Part shown: one piece after another, positions 30,201 to 45,200 of the stretch
Position numbering within the stretch: the first letter of the stretch is position 1
Layout of the letters: each line of letters begins with the position of its first letter
DNA from: Xenorhabdus griffiniae
GTDB lineage: Bacteria; Pseudomonadota; Gammaproteobacteria; Enterobacterales; Enterobacteriaceae
Assembly: GCF_015163655.1 (NCBI RefSeq)
Contig: NZ_JADEUF010000010.1
Span: 1 to 53,385, forward strand
Length of the DNA stretch: 53,385 nucleotides
Reading direction: 5' to 3'
Position numbers and translations under genes: made by a program
Notes under the pieces: model-generated
The model's input: the letters and a program-made list of their open reading frames with translations, nothing else
The model's database searches: none
What the model was told of the DNA's origin: nothing

Positions 30201-33200
30201 GCGGGTACGCAAGCTTTCATGGCGGGCGATTAATTGGTTGAATGCACCGGTTAAGGCCGAACGATGAAGCGGCCCCGTCAGGCGCAATGCCACAGGGATA
30301 TGATAGGCCAGGCTGGCCGCCGGATCGAGTTGGCCGAGGAACCAGAGCCTTTGCTGAGCAAAGGACAGGGGCAACGGCTGGCTGCGATCAGCAACTGGGA
30401 TCACGATCTGCGCCATTGTTGAAGCACCAGTGAGCGTTTGTGCCAAATGCATCAAAACGGGTTGATCAAAAAGTTGCTGTAGTGACAAATCCCGGGCCAA
30501 TTTTTGGTGTATCTGTGTGACGAGTTGGATAGCTAGCAGGGAATGTCCGCCGAGTTCAAAGAAATGATCATGACGCCCCACGCGTTCTAAGCCTAACAAT
30601 GCTTGCCAAATCTGGGCTAAGGTGATCTCTATTTCGCCCACAGGGGCGGCATAATCTTGCGCTACCACTGCTGATAAATCCGGTGCTGGCAGGGCCTTGC
30701 GATCCAGTTTGCCATTGGGTGTCAGGGGGAAAGAAGCCAGCGTGACAAAGGCACTGGGGAGCATGTATTCCATTAAACTGATACTCAATTGTTCGCGCAG
30801 CTCAGCGGGGTTGAGCGTAACGTCCGGTTCTGGAATAAGGTAAGCCACCAGACGCTTATCGCTGTTTTCCTCTTCGCGGGCGATCACTACTGCTTCCTGG
30901 ACGCCTTCACAGTCAACCAGCCGGTTTTCAATTTCGCCTAATTCAATGCGGAAACCGCGTATCTTGACCTGAAAATCATTGCGGCCCAGGTATTCGATAT
31001 TGCCATCGGGCAGCCAGCGACCGAGGTCACCGGTCTTGTACAGGCGGGCATTTGGCGCGGTTGAAAAAGGATCAGGAATAAAACGTTCTGCCGTCAGTTC
31101 CGGTCGGTTGAAGTAACCGCGGGACACACCCGCACCGCCAATGTAAATTTCACCGGCTACCCCAAGAGGCACCGGCTGTCCCTGGGCATCCAGGATATAA
31201 ATCTGGGTATTGGCGATCGGTTTTCCGATGGGAATGTTGTCAACGATACTTGCCTGATGACGGGTATCAAACGTGATGCAACCCACCACCGTTTCCGTGG
31301 GGCCATATTCGTTGATAATGCGTGATTCTGGTGACAGCTCACGCCAAAGTGCAACGACGGATTGGGGAAGTGCCTCCCCGCCGACGATGAAGCAACGGGC
31401 AGGACATGTCCGTTTTTCTGCCAGTAATCCCTTAACTATTGCCGCGAAATGGGTTGGGGTGATCTTAACCAGAGTGGTGGGCGCCATTGAGGGGGATAAC
31501 AATACAGGCACCAATTCAGTCAGCGTCTGTTCTTCACGGATAAGGTGCAGTTTGCCACCACACAGCAGGGGTAAATAAAGGCTGGAGACGGTGGCATCAA
31601 ACGCAAACGGGGATGACACGATACTGTCGGTCGGTCTGGTCGTGACATAATAGCTCAGCCCCCATTGCAGGTAATTTCTAAATCCGGCGTGTTCAACCAT
31701 GACGCCTTTGGGTTGACCCGTTGAGCCAGAGGTATAAATCACATAGGCCAGGTGATGTGAAGTCAGCCCCAGCGTTTGTGGATCAGGGTTATCTGCTGTA
31801 CCCTTGTCGAAAACCAGAGCATCAAGTAACACATGTGGCAGGCGGGTGCCTAGTCTGTCAACCAGTGACGTCTGGGTCAGTAAGACCACCGGTGCGGCAT
31901 CGTCCAGCACATAGGCCAACCGTTCGGGCGGATAAGTGGGGGAAAGCGGGACATAAGCCCCTCCCGCCTTAAGGACAGCCAACAGGCCAATCACCATTTC
32001 CGGGCTGCGTTCGACACAAATGGCGACCCGATCATCAGGACGTACCCCCAATCCAATCAGGTGATGGGCTAACTGATTGGCGCGGAGGTTTAACTCACCA
32101 TAGCTCAGCGTCTGGTCTTGATAGACGACAGCAATCGCATCGGGACATTGTGCGGCTTGCGCTTCAAACAGCTGGTGGATAAACACCTCCTGTGGTAAAT
32201 CCACTTGAGTGGCATTGAAGTCCACCAAAAGTTGTTGCCGCTCCGCCGCCGGTAAGATAGCGATATTCCGTATTGCTTGTTGCGGGTTGTGAACCAAGGC
32301 ATCGACCAAACCGCGGATAGCCGTCGCCAGATAGGCGTTGATTCGTTCTGGCGTAATTTCGGTTATGGTCTGGGTAGTGAGTAGGAAGTCGTCTCCTAAG
32401 TCATCGACTGATAAGGAGATAGGATAGTTAGTGCCCTCTTCTGCGGACAAAATACGAATGCCTGTCCAAGTGGAATCAACCGCTTCTGCTGCATTTAAAG
32501 CGCTATGACGATAATTCAGTAAGGTACTGAACAGCGGCATGGGTTGCTCCACGCCACTGCAACGTTGTGCCAGTACTAATGGGGCTTGTTCATGTTCCAG
32601 CAAGGCGATCAGATTGTGATAAGTATCCTGCACGATATCTTGTACCGTATGTCCGTCCAGCGAGATGCGCAGGGGCAAGGTGTTAATAAACATGCCCAGT
32701 ATTTGATCCGCCCCTGCACCACCTTGCAGACGTCCCGATAGCACGGAGCCAAATACCACGTCATCACGGCCACTGGTCTGAGCTAACACTTGCGCCCATG
32801 CCACATGGAATAGCACACTGGGGCTGACGCTTAAACGACGTGCCTGCGTGCGGATGGCTTTGGCCAGATCGGGGGCGATAGGGTGACGGGCCTCAGCCAC
32901 GCAGTCGTTGTCAGGATGTACCTTGAGTATTCCAAAGGGTGCCGTGGGTTCATCAATATCCGCCAGTTGGGTGCGGAAATAAGCCTCATGATCAGTGGTC
33001 GGGGTAGCCAGGGTTTGAGCGATAAAGTTGCGGTAAGGCAATACCGCTGGCAGCCTCTCCGTCTTGCCCTGCAAGATAAGTGTGATTTCCGCCAAAATCA
33101 GCTCTAAGGTCAAATGATCACTGACCAGATGATGGAAGCGTAGCGCCAGCAGCCATTCATCCTGTGCCGGATTCGGGGCGATATCAGCGGCAAACAGGGG

Positions 33201-36200
33201 CGCCTGATTTAAATTGATACGGTGCTGGCGTGGATCGGTATGACGCTTGAGTTGGGTGACAACGTCACCCGTTGTAGTGGGGGTGAAGGTGTTAACTTTC
33301 AGCGGTGCCTGACGCCAGACCACTTGCACCGGTTGTGCCAGTTCTCGCCAGCAAACGGCGGTACGCAGAATATCATGGCGGTCGATAACCCGTTGCAGCG
33401 CTGTTAAGAAGGCATTGAGGCGCTCACGGGTATCGAACGCGAGCACGCTTTGCAGCAGATAATTATCCCCCTGTGTTTGTAGCAGATGATGGAACAAAAT
33501 CCCTTCCTGTAACGGCGCGAGGGGATAGATATCCTGCACATTGGCACCGCCACCCGGAACAGTATTAACGATGGCATCAATTTCAGTCTGGGACAGGGAA
33601 ACCAAAGGCAGCATAGCGGGGGTAATGGTTGTGCAACCTTCAGCGATGAGATTGGGGGGTACGACAAAGGTGTTGGCATCACGCCGGACAGTCTGCGCCA
33701 TATCAATCAGGACAGGGGCGACGAAGACACTGCGAACGTCGAGCTGCCAGCCCAGATTGCGCAGTTCTTCGATCAGACTGACAATCATCAGTGAATGGCC
33801 ACCGAGTTCGAAGAAATGATCATGGCGCCCAACTCGCTCCAGCCCCAATAATTTTTGCCAAATCTGGGCGAGGGTAATTTCCATCTCACCGATAGGGCTT
33901 GCATAATGGCGTACCACAATGGCGGATGAATCTGGAGCAGGCAGGGCCTGACGGTCAAGTTTGCCATTGGGCGTTAAAGGGAAAGAGGCCAACGTGACAA
34001 AAGCGCTGGGTAACATATAGTCGGCAAGGTGTTGGGCGAGTTGCTGGCGCAGTTCAGCCGGCACCAACTCCACGCCCTCCCGTGGCCGCAGATAGGCCAC
34101 CAGCCGTTTCTGGCCGGGCTCATCTTCACGGGCTAATACCACGGCTTCGCGCACGCCATGACATTGTTCCAGTTTTGCCTCGATTTCCCCCAATTCAATG
34201 CGGAAGCCCCGCAGTTTGACCTGAAAATCATTGCGGCCCAGGTATTCGATATTGCCATCGGGCAACCAGCGACCGAGGTCACCGGTCTTGTACAGGCGGG
34301 CATTTGGCGCGGTTGAAAAAGGATCAGGAATAAAACGTTCTGCCGTCAGTTCCGGCAGGTTGAAGTAACCGCGGGACACACCCGCACCGCCAATGTAAAT
34401 CTCACCGGCTACCCCAAGAGGCACCGGCTGTCCCTGGGCATCCAGGATATAAATCTGGGTATTGGCGATCGGTTTTCCGATGGGAATGTTGTCAACGATA
34501 CTTGCCTGATGACGGGTATCAAACGTGATGCAACCCACCACCGTTTCCGTGGGGCCATATTCGTTGATAATGCGTGATTCTGGTGACAGTTCACGCCAAA
34601 GTGCAACAACGGATTGGGGAAGTGCCTCCCCGCCGACGATGAAGCAACGGGCAGGACATGTCCGTTTTTCTGCCAGTAATCCCTTACCTATTGCCGCGAA
34701 ATGGGTTGGGGTGACATTAACCAGAGTGGTGGGTGCCATTGAAGGGGATAACAATGCGGGCACCAATTCAGTCAGCGTCTGACCTTCACGGATAAGGTGG
34801 AGTTTGCCGCCACACAGCAGGGGTAAATAAAGGCTGGAGACGGTGGCATCAAACGCAAACGGGGATGACACGATACTGTCGGTCGGTCTGGTCGTGACAT
34901 AATAACTCAGCCCCCATTGCAGGTAATTTCTAAATCCGGCGTGTTCAACCATGACGCCTTTGGGTTGACCCGTTGAGCCAGAGGTATAAATCACATAGGC
35001 CAGGTGATGTGAAGTCAGCCCCAGCGTTTGTGGATCAGGGTTATCTGCTGTACCCTTGTCGAAAACCAGAGCATCAAGTAACACATGTGGCAGGCGGGTG
35101 CCTAGCCTGTCAACCAGTGACGTCTGGGTCAGTAAAACCACCGGTGCGGCATCGTCCAGCACATAGGCCAACCGTTCGGGCGGATAAGTGGGGGAAAGCG
35201 GAACATAAGCCCCTCCCGCCTTAAGGACAGCCAGCAAGCCAATCACCATTTCCGGGCTGCGTTCGACACAAATGGCGACCCGATCATCAGGACGTACCCC
35301 CAATCCAATCAGGTGATGGGCTAACTGGTTGGCACGGCGGTTTAACTCACCATAGCTGATCGTTTGTTCCTCAAATACAACGGCGATAGCTTCAGGATGT
35401 TGTGCGGCCTGCGCTTCAAATAGTTGGTGGATCAACGCGTCTTGTGGGAAGCTCTGTTGGGTGGCATTGAATTCCACCAACAGCTGCCGTCGCTCCGATT
35501 CTGGCAGCAGGGGCAGGGCACCAATAAGTTGTGTCTCATCCGCCACCATAGCGGTCAACACATTTGTCAGGTAACCCGCCAAACGCTCAATGGTCGTGGC
35601 GTCGAATAAATCCGTGGCGTAGGCCAGTTCACCGACCAGGCGGCCGTCCTCATTTTCGGCCAATGACAAGGTCAAATCAAAATGGGCACTGTAGTGTTCC
35701 TGCTCAATATGGGTGAGTTGTAGCTCAGGCAAGGCTAACGCTTGTCGTGATATATGTTGTGGTGTGTTGTTTAAGGCCAGCATCACCTGGAAGAGGGGGC
35801 TGTAACTCAGGTTGCGTTCGGGCTGGAGCGCTTCCACCACCTGTTCAAAGGGCAGATCCTGATGGGCATAGGCCGCGAAAGCGTGTTCCCGCACTTGGGC
35901 GAGCAAATCAGCAACACGACTGGAATTATCCAGCGTGATACGTAAGGCCAGTGTATTGACAAAGAACCCGATTAATCCTTCCAGTTCATGATGTGGGCGG
36001 TTAGCAACCGGGGTGCCGATGACAATATCCTCCTGTCCACTCAGCCGGGCCAATACGATACTCCAGGCACTGAGTACGGTCATAAATAAGGTGGTGCGAT
36101 GGCGCTGTCCAAGACGCTTAAGCGCAGTCAATAAGTCTGCATCAAAATTGACAGGGAGCCGGCTGCCAACATAGGACTGCACCGCTGGGCGGGGTCGGTC

Positions 36201-39200
36201 GGTTGGCAATGTCAATAAAGCCGGCGCACCTTCAAGCTGGGAACACCAGAAGTCGCGCTGTTTCGCAATGGCACTTTCTTGTAACCATTCTCGCTGCCAG
36301 ACGGCATAGTCGGCGTACTGAATCGGCAAGGGGGGTAAGGGAGCATCTTGGCTGTCGAGGGCGGCGCGGTAAAGGGCGCTGAATTCACGCAGCAATACGC
36401 CGATGGACCAGCCATCAGAGATAATATGATGTTGGGTAAGCAGCAAGATATGCTCATCATCAGTCAGTTGCAGCAAATGCCCCCGCAGCAGCGGGCCTTG
36501 AGTCAGGTCAAACGGTGTTTGGGCTTCGAGATCGGTTAATTCCGCGATACGGTTGCTATGGGCGTCTGGCGTTAATGTGCGTAGATCCTGATAAGACAGG
36601 GGAAAACCCCTATCAGCCGGATCGATTTGCTGGCAAGGTTGGCCGGAAACCAGCACAAAGCGGGTACGCAGGCTTTCATGGCGGGCGACCAGAAGATCAA
36701 GGGCGCGGATTAAAGCCGGGCGATGAAGCTGGCCGCTTAGGCGCAACGTCATCGGGATATGGTAGGCCAGGCTAGCCGCCGGATCGAGCTGAGCGAGGAA
36801 CCATAAACGTTGTTGAGCAAAGGACAAGGGCAGTGGTTGGTGACGGTCAGCGACAGGGATGGAGGCCTGTGTGGTGGTTGACGCATCAGCCAGCGAGTGA
36901 GCCAGATCGCGCAAAAGCGGTTGGTCAAAGAGTTGCTGTAACGGTAACTCACGGGCCAATTGTTGACGAATGCGGGCTGCCAATTGGACAGCCAGCAGGG
37001 AATGGCCGCCGAGTTCGAAGAAGTGATCGTAACGGCCGACATGTTCCAGTCCGAGCAGATCTTGCCAAATCTCAGCCAGGATGATTTCTGTTTCACCCTC
37101 GGGGGCTTCATAGCGGCGCGTGACCACCGCGGATAAATCCGGTGCCGGCAGAGCCCGGCGATCCAGCTTGCCGTTGGGGGTGAGCGGGAAGGCATCCAGC
37201 GTGATAAAGGCACTGGGTAACATATACTCAGCCAGATGCTGGGCGAGTTGCTGTCGTAACTCAGCCGGAACTAATTCAATTCCTTCTTGTGGTAGCAGAT
37301 AGGCCACCAGTCGCTTTTGTCCGGGTTCATCTTCGCGGGCTAATACCACGGCTTCACGCACGCCGTCACATTGGGTCAGTCTGGCTTCTATTTCGCCCAA
37401 CTCGATACGGAAGCCGCGCAGTTTGACCTGAAAATCATTGCGGCCGAGGTATTCGATATTGCCATCGGGCAGCCAGCGACCGAGGTCGCCGGTTTTGTAC
37501 ATGCGGGCATCGGGCTCTGAAGAGAACGGATCGGCAAGGAAGCGTTCGGCGGTCAGTTCAGGGTGATTCAGATAACCGCGGGCGACGCCGTCACCGGCGA
37601 TATGGATTTCTCCCGCCACACCGACAGGAACCGGTTGCCCCTGCGTATCCAGAATATAAATCTGGGTATTGGCAATCGGACGGCCGATAGGAATGGAATG
37701 GCTGACATCAACAGGGGAAGTAATCGTATAGGTGGTGGCAAATGTTGTGGTTTCTGTTGGCCCATACCCATTTATCAAGTAGGCGGGTTGGGACATCGCC
37801 AACTGCACCTGTTGTATCTTTCTCGGATCAAGGATATCCCCGCCGACAAGCAGGTAACGTAATTGCCCAAACAGGGGAGTGAGATTATCCAAATATTCGT
37901 TAAATAAGCCGACCGTTAACCAAAGTGCTGTGATCTGTCCTTTTACCAGTACATTGAAGAAATGTACCGGATTAAGCAGCACCGATTGTGGAACCACATG
38001 CAAGCGGGCCCCATTGAGTAAGGCAGACCAGATTTCCCAGGTTGAGGCATCAAAAGCGATATTGGCACAATTGGCGACGCAGTCATTCGGATCAATATCA
38101 GCAAATCCGCTATTAACGATAAGACGAAGGACATTGCGGTGCTCGACCATCACTCCCTTCGGTTGACCAGTCGATCCTGACGTGTAAATGACATAGGCCA
38201 AATGGTGTGATGTCAGTCCCAGTGCTTGTATGTCGGGATTATCCGTTGACTGTGATGCTAATATTGGCGCTTGATTGTCAAATAAACGGTCAAGTAAAAC
38301 GGTTGGCACTGTGTTGGGAAGCTTGTTGACTTGTGCTGTTTGGATTAGCGCTATTACGGGGATGGCATCTTCCAGCATATAGGCCAGCCGTTCAGTCGGG
38401 TAGTCTGGGTTGAGTGGGACATAGGCGCCACCGGCCTTAAGAATAGCCAGTAAGCCGATCACCATCTCCAGACTGCGTTCGACACAGAGGACGACCCGAT
38501 CATCTGGACGTACCCCCAATGTAATCAGGTAATGGGCTAACTGATTGGCACGACGGTTTAACTCACCATAGCTGAGCGTTTGCCCCTCAAAGACAACGGC
38601 AATCGCGTCGGGATGCTGGGCAGCCTGCATCTCAAACAGTTGGTGGATCATTGCATCCCGCGGGAAATCGGCTTGAGTGGCGTTGAAGTTTATCAGCACT
38701 TGTTGCCGTTCTGCTTTCGGTAAGATAGGGATAGTCCGAAGCGCTTGTTGCGGGTGATGAATCAAGGCATCGATCAAACCGCTAATGGCTGTGGTCAGGT
38801 AAGTATTGATACGTTCGGGAACAATGTCAGTGACGGTCAGGGCGGTCAGTTGGAAATTATCCCCAAAGTCATCGACTGACAGGGTAATAGGATAATTGGT
38901 CTGTTCCTCAGCCGAAACCAGGCGCAGGTGCATTGCTGTCCATATGGTATCATTGGTTTCCCCTTTATCAGCCTGGCTATGGCGATAATTGAGCAGGCTG
39001 CTGAACAGCGGCAATGGTGGAGCTACGCCACTGCACCGTTGGGCCAGCGCTAACGGGGCCTGCTCATGCTCCAGCAAAGTGGTTAGATTCTGATAGGTCT
39101 CCTGTACGCTTTCCTGTACCGTGCGCTCGCCCAGAGAAATACGCAGGGGAAGCGTATTGATAAACATCCCAAGTATGCGCTCAGCCCCTGCACCGCCTTG

Positions 39201-42200
39201 CAGACGACCTAACAGTACGGAGCCAAATACTACGTCATCGCGGCCGCTGGTGTGGGCCAATACCTGCGCCCAGGCCACATGGAACAGCACACTGGCACTG
39301 ACGCCCAGCCGACGCGCTTGAGTGCGGATTGCCTTTGCCAATGTGGGGTCAAGCAGAAGGCTATGTTCGTTGATGGCACTATTATCGTTGGGTACACCGA
39401 GTATCCCAAAGGGGGAGGTGGGTTCATCAATATCCGCCAGTTGGCTATGGAAATAGACTTCATGTTCTGCCGCTGGTGTGCTTAATGTTTGGGCAATAAA
39501 GTTGCGATAGGGCAGCGTGGGGGGCAATGTTTTAGCGTTACCCTGTAATATCTGGACAATCTCGGCGAAAATCAGATCTGAGGTCATATGGTCATTGACC
39601 AGATGATGGAAGCGCAGTGCCAGCAACCACTCATTTTGTGCGGGATCATGGGCGATATCGGCGGCAAAGAGCGGCGCCTGGTTCAAATTAATACGATGCT
39701 GGCGTGGATCAGTGTGAGCCAGTAACTGCGCTGGAATATCATCCGTCGAGAGCGGGGTGAATTCATCGACAGTCATTAATGCCTGACGCCAGACCACCTG
39801 CACCGGCTGCTCCAGTCCTTGCCAATAAATTGCGGTGCGCAGGATGTCATGACGATCAATAACTTGCTGTAAAGCTGCCAGAAAGGCATCAAGATGTTCG
39901 CGAGTATCACAGGCAAATACGATCCGTAATAAATAGGCGTCACCTTGTGTCTGTAACAGATGATGGAACAGGATCCCTTCCTGCAACGGGGCTAGTGGGT
40001 AAATATCCTGTACATTACGGGCTCCACCGGAAACGGTATCAACGATGGCATCGATCTCAGTTTGGGAAAGCGAAACCAATGGCAACATATCGGGGGTAAT
40101 GGCCGTACAGCTTTCAGGAATAAGGTTGGGTGGCACCACGAAAGCAGGAGTGTCATGCTGGATAGCCAGGGCCATATCGGTGAGGATCGGTGAGGCGAAC
40201 ACACTACGAACTTCGAGATGCCAGCCTAAATTGTGCAGTTCGTCCACCAGGCTGACAATCATCAGTGAATGGCCGCCGAGTTCAAAGAAATGGTCATGGC
40301 GGCTGACTTGTTTCAGATTTAAGAGTTTTTGCCAAATCTGTGCCAGGGCGATTTCTTTCTCACCGACGGGCGCGGCATAGCTGCGGGCGACGACGGCCGA
40401 TAAATCCGGGGCCGGCAGCGCCTGACGGTTAAGTTTGCCATTGGGGGTAAGCGGGAAAGTTTCTAACATAACAAACGCACTGGGTAACATGTATTCAGCA
40501 AGATGCTGAGTCAGTTGCTGACGCAATTCAGCCGGCACCAGTTCAATCCCCTCCAATGGACGCAGATAGGCCACCAGCCGTTTCTGGCCGGGCTCATCTT
40601 CGCGCGCCAGCACGACCGCTTCGCGTACGCCGTCACATTGCCTCAGTTTGGCTTCGATTTCCCCCAGTTCGATACGGAAGCCCCGTAACTTGACCTGAAA
40701 ATCATTGCGGTCTAGGTATTCAATATTGCCATCGGGCAGCCAGCGGGCCAGATCGCCAGTTTTGTACATGCGGGCGTCGGGTTGCGAAGAGAACGGATCG
40801 GGCAGGAAGCGTTCAGCGGTCAATTCAGGCCGGTTCAGGTAACCGCGAGCCACGCCGTCACCGGCAATATGGATTTCACCTGTTACCCCGATAGGAACGG
40901 GTTGACCCTGCGTATCCAGAATATAAATTTGGGTATTCGCAATGGGGTGCCCAATGGGGATTTTTCTGCTTTTACCTTCAACGCCCTCGTCTTCCATAAC
41001 AGGAAGTTCATAAGCAGTGGCAAATGTGGTTGTCTCGGTTGGCCCATACACATGCAGTAAGTGTTTGGGGGGGTGTTCAGTTCTGAGACGAATAGCCGGA
41101 CGGTTATCCGTCTGTTCACCGCCGAACAGGACATAGCGTAAGCCAGAGAGGGATGGCCCAATGAGATCCGCGTATTGGTTAAACAGGGCGGTGGTCAGGA
41201 ACAGGGCGCTGACACCTTCCGATGACAGACACTGACCAAACTGCGTGGGCTGGAGCAAGACTTTTTCCGGGATAAGCACAATACGCGCCCCATGCACCAG
41301 CCCCGCCCACACTTCCCAGGTGGTGGCGTCAAATGAAACATTGGCGCAATGGGCAATACAGTCGTCAGGGCCAATCTCAGCAAAGCCACTGTTAATGATA
41401 AGACGCAGGACATTGCGATGTTCGACCATCACGCCTTTAGGTTGCCCCGTCGAGCCGGAAGTGTAAATCACATAAGCCAGATGGCGTGATGTCAGCCCCA
41501 ATGTCTGGGCTTGCGGATTGTGCGTTGGCTGGGTTTCCAGTAACGCTTCCTGAGCATCAAGCACGATGACCGGCACCGTTACAGTGACGCTGTCACGCAA
41601 TCTGTCGTATTGTGCGGTCTGGGTGAGTAACACCACCGGGGCGGCATCGTCCAGCATATAAGCCAGCCGTTCGGTGGGATAAGCCGGATCGAGCGGCACA
41701 TAAGCGCCGCCCGCTTTAAGGATGCCCAGTAAGCCCACGATGGCGTCCAGACTGCGTTCAGCACAAATTGCTACCCGATCATCCGGCCGCACGCCGACAG
41801 TTATCAGGGCATGGGCCAGCTGATTAGCGCGATGATTTAACTCACCGTAGCTCAGGGTCTGGTTTTCATAGACGACCGCAATGCTCTCGGGATGCTGTGC
41901 GGCCTGGGCTTCAAACAGCGAGTGGATCAACGCGTTTTGCGGGAAATCGGCCTGAGTGGCATTAAAATCCACCAGCAGTTGTTGCCGTTCTGATACGGGC
42001 AGCATCGGTAACGTGGCAATGCGTTGGGTGTCATCCGCCGCCATGGCGGCCAGCACGTTGTTGAAATAATCCACTATCCGCTCAACGGTGGTGGCATCGA
42101 ATAAATCGCTGGCATATTCCAGCTCACCGACTAAACCCGCCTCGGTTTCGGTCAGTGACAAGGTCAGATCAAAGTGAGCACTGGGGTGCATTTGTTCAAT

Positions 42201-45200
42201 GGGCGTGCATTGGACCTCGGGCAATGCCAGTGTCTGGGCGGGAGTGTTATTTAAGGCCAGCATCACCTGAAAGATCGGGCTGTAGCTGAGATTACGTTCG
42301 GGCTGGATCGCTTCCACCACCTGCTCAAAGGGCAAATCTTGATGGGCATAGGCGGCTAGTGCTCGCTCCCGCACCTGGGCCAGCAGATCAGCCACACTGA
42401 GATCGTCATTGAAGGTAATGCGTAAGGCCAGTGTGTTAACAAAGAAACCGATTAACCCTTCCAGTTCCTGATGTGGACGGTTAGCAACCGGCGTACCGAT
42501 AACGATATCATCCTGCCCGCTAAGTCGGGCCAGTACCAGACTCCAGGCACTGAGTACCGTCATAAACAAGGTGGTGTGATGGCGCAATCCCAGTTTTTTC
42601 AGTGAGTCCAATAAGCCTGCTTCAATGTGCACAGGGACTCGGCTGCCAACAAAGGATTGTATTGCCGGACGCGGCCGGTCGGTTGGGAGGGAGAGTAAGG
42701 CCGGTGCGTCTTCAAGCTGGGTGCACCAGAAATCACGTTGTGCCGTGAACACGGCCTCTTCCTCTTGCAGCCAGTGGCGCTGCCAGACGGCATAGTCGGC
42801 ATACTGAATTGGCAGGGGCGGTAAGGGTGCGTCTTGACCATCAAGGATAGCGCGATAAAGCACATTGAGCTCATGCATCAGCACACCGACGGACCAGCCA
42901 TCAGTGATAATATGATGCTGGGTAAATAGCAATATATGCTCTTCATCGGTCAGTTGCAGTAAATGACCCCGTAGCAGCGGGCCTTGGGTAAAGTCAAAAG
43001 GCGTTTTGGCATCCAGTGTCGTTAATTCCGCAATACAATTGCTCTGTGCTTCAGCGGGTAATGAACGCAGATCCTGATAAGTCAGGGTAAAACCGATATC
43101 CGCCGAATCGATGTGCTGGCAAGGTTGGCCGGCAACCAGCGTAAAGCGGGTACGCAAGCTTTCATGGCGGGCGATTAATTGGTTGAATGCACCGGTTAAG
43201 GCCGAACGATGAAGCGGCCCTGTCAGGCGCAATGCCACAGGAATATGGTAAGCCAGGCTGGCTGCCGGATCGAGTTGACCCAGGAACCAGAGCCTTTGCT
43301 GAGCAAAGGACAGGGGCAACGGCTGGCTGCGCTCAGCGACCGGGATCACGATCTGTGCCATTGTCGAAGCACTTGTGAGCGTTTGAGCCAATTGCATTAA
43401 AACCGGTTGCTCAAAAAGTTGCTGTAACGGCAACTCGCGCGCTAATAATTGGCGGACCCGTGCCACTAATTGGGTAGCAAGCAGGGAATGACCACCGAGT
43501 TCGAAGAAATGATCGTGACGACCGACTTGCTCCAGGCTCAACAACTCTTGCCAAATTTGAACCAGAGCGATTTCTATTTCACCGATGGGCGCTTCATAGC
43601 TGCGAGCGACGACGGCTGATAAATCAGGCGCAGGCAGAGCCTGACGGTCGAGTTTGCCGTTGGGCGTCAATGGAAAAGTGTCCAAGGTAACAAAGGCACT
43701 GGGCAACATATAGTCAGCGAGGTGCTGAGCAAGTTGCTGGCGCAATGTAGCGGGCTCCAATTCAACGTTTTTCTGCGCTAACAGGTAGGCCACCAACCGT
43801 TTTTGCCCAGGTTCATCTTCGCGAGCAATAACCACCGCTTCGCGCACCCCCGCACATTGAGTAAGTCTGGCCTCGATTTCCCCCAACTCAATGCGGAAGC
43901 CCCGCAATTTGACCTGAAAATCATTGCGGCCGAGGTATTCAATATTGCCATCGGGCCGCCAGCGGCCGAGATCGCCGGTTTTGTACATGCGTGCATTAGG
44001 GTTGGAAGAGAATGGGTCAGCGAGGAAGCGCTCGGCAGTCAGTTCAGGGCGATTCAGATAACCGCGAGCCACACCAGCCCCCGCGATATAAATTTCCCCC
44101 ACTGCACCGCGGGGAACAAGCTGGCCGTGTGCATCCAGAATATAAATTCGGGTATTGGCGATCGGGCGGCCAATCGGTGGCGGATTATCCCCTGTATAGG
44201 AAGTGCAGGGATAGAGCGTGGCACAGATCGTGGTTTCCGTTGGCCCATAGGCATTAAGCATTTTCCGCCCGGGTGACCAGCGTTTGACTAAGGTTGATGA
44301 ACAGGCTTCTCCCCCCACCATCAAGGTTTGCAGAGTATCGGGCAGGAAATCCATCGCGGCCAATGCAGTCGGTGACAAGATAACATGGCTGATGGCTTGG
44401 TCTGTTAAGTAACTGGACAGTATGGTTCCCGGCAACAAATGGGTTCGTTTGGCGAGATAGAGACGCGCACCGGCCATTAAGGTCATACAATATTCCCAGA
44501 TACTGGGATCGAAACTGTTTGAGATGAACTGTAATACACGACTGTCGGCGGTGAGTGCCAGAACATGTTGCTGGGTGGTGACCAAGTTGCACAGGTTATG
44601 ATGTTCAATCATCACCCCTTTCGGTTGCCCGGTTGAACCGGATGTATAAATGACATAGGCCAGATGGCGGGACATCAACCCCAGGGCTTGAGGATTTGGG
44701 TTATCTTCTGGTTGATGTGCCAGACAGGGTTCGGGGTTATCCAGCAAGACGGTTGGCAAGGTATCAATCTGAGCGAGCCATTCTGACTGGGCTAGCCCTG
44801 ATTGGGTCAGTAAAGCTACGGGGGCGGCATCGTCCAGTATATAGACCAATCGTTCGGTCGGATAAGTGGGATCAAGCGGCACATAAGCCCCACCCGCTTT
44901 GAGGATAGCCAAAAAGCCGACCATCATTTCCAGACTGCGTTCGACACAGAGGGCGACCCGATCATCTGGACGCACGCCCAGCGCAATCAGATAATGGGCC
45001 AGTTGGTTGGCACGGCGATTAAGCTCGTCATAGCTCAGGGATTGCTCTGCAAACACGACGGCTGTTGCATTGGGTGTTTTGGCAATTTGTGCTTCGATCA
45101 ATTGATGGATCAGGGTTTCTTGCGGGAAATCCATCTGTGTGGCATTGAAATCCACCAGTAATTGTTGCCGCTCTGTTAGTGGTAATAGCGGTAAGCATCG

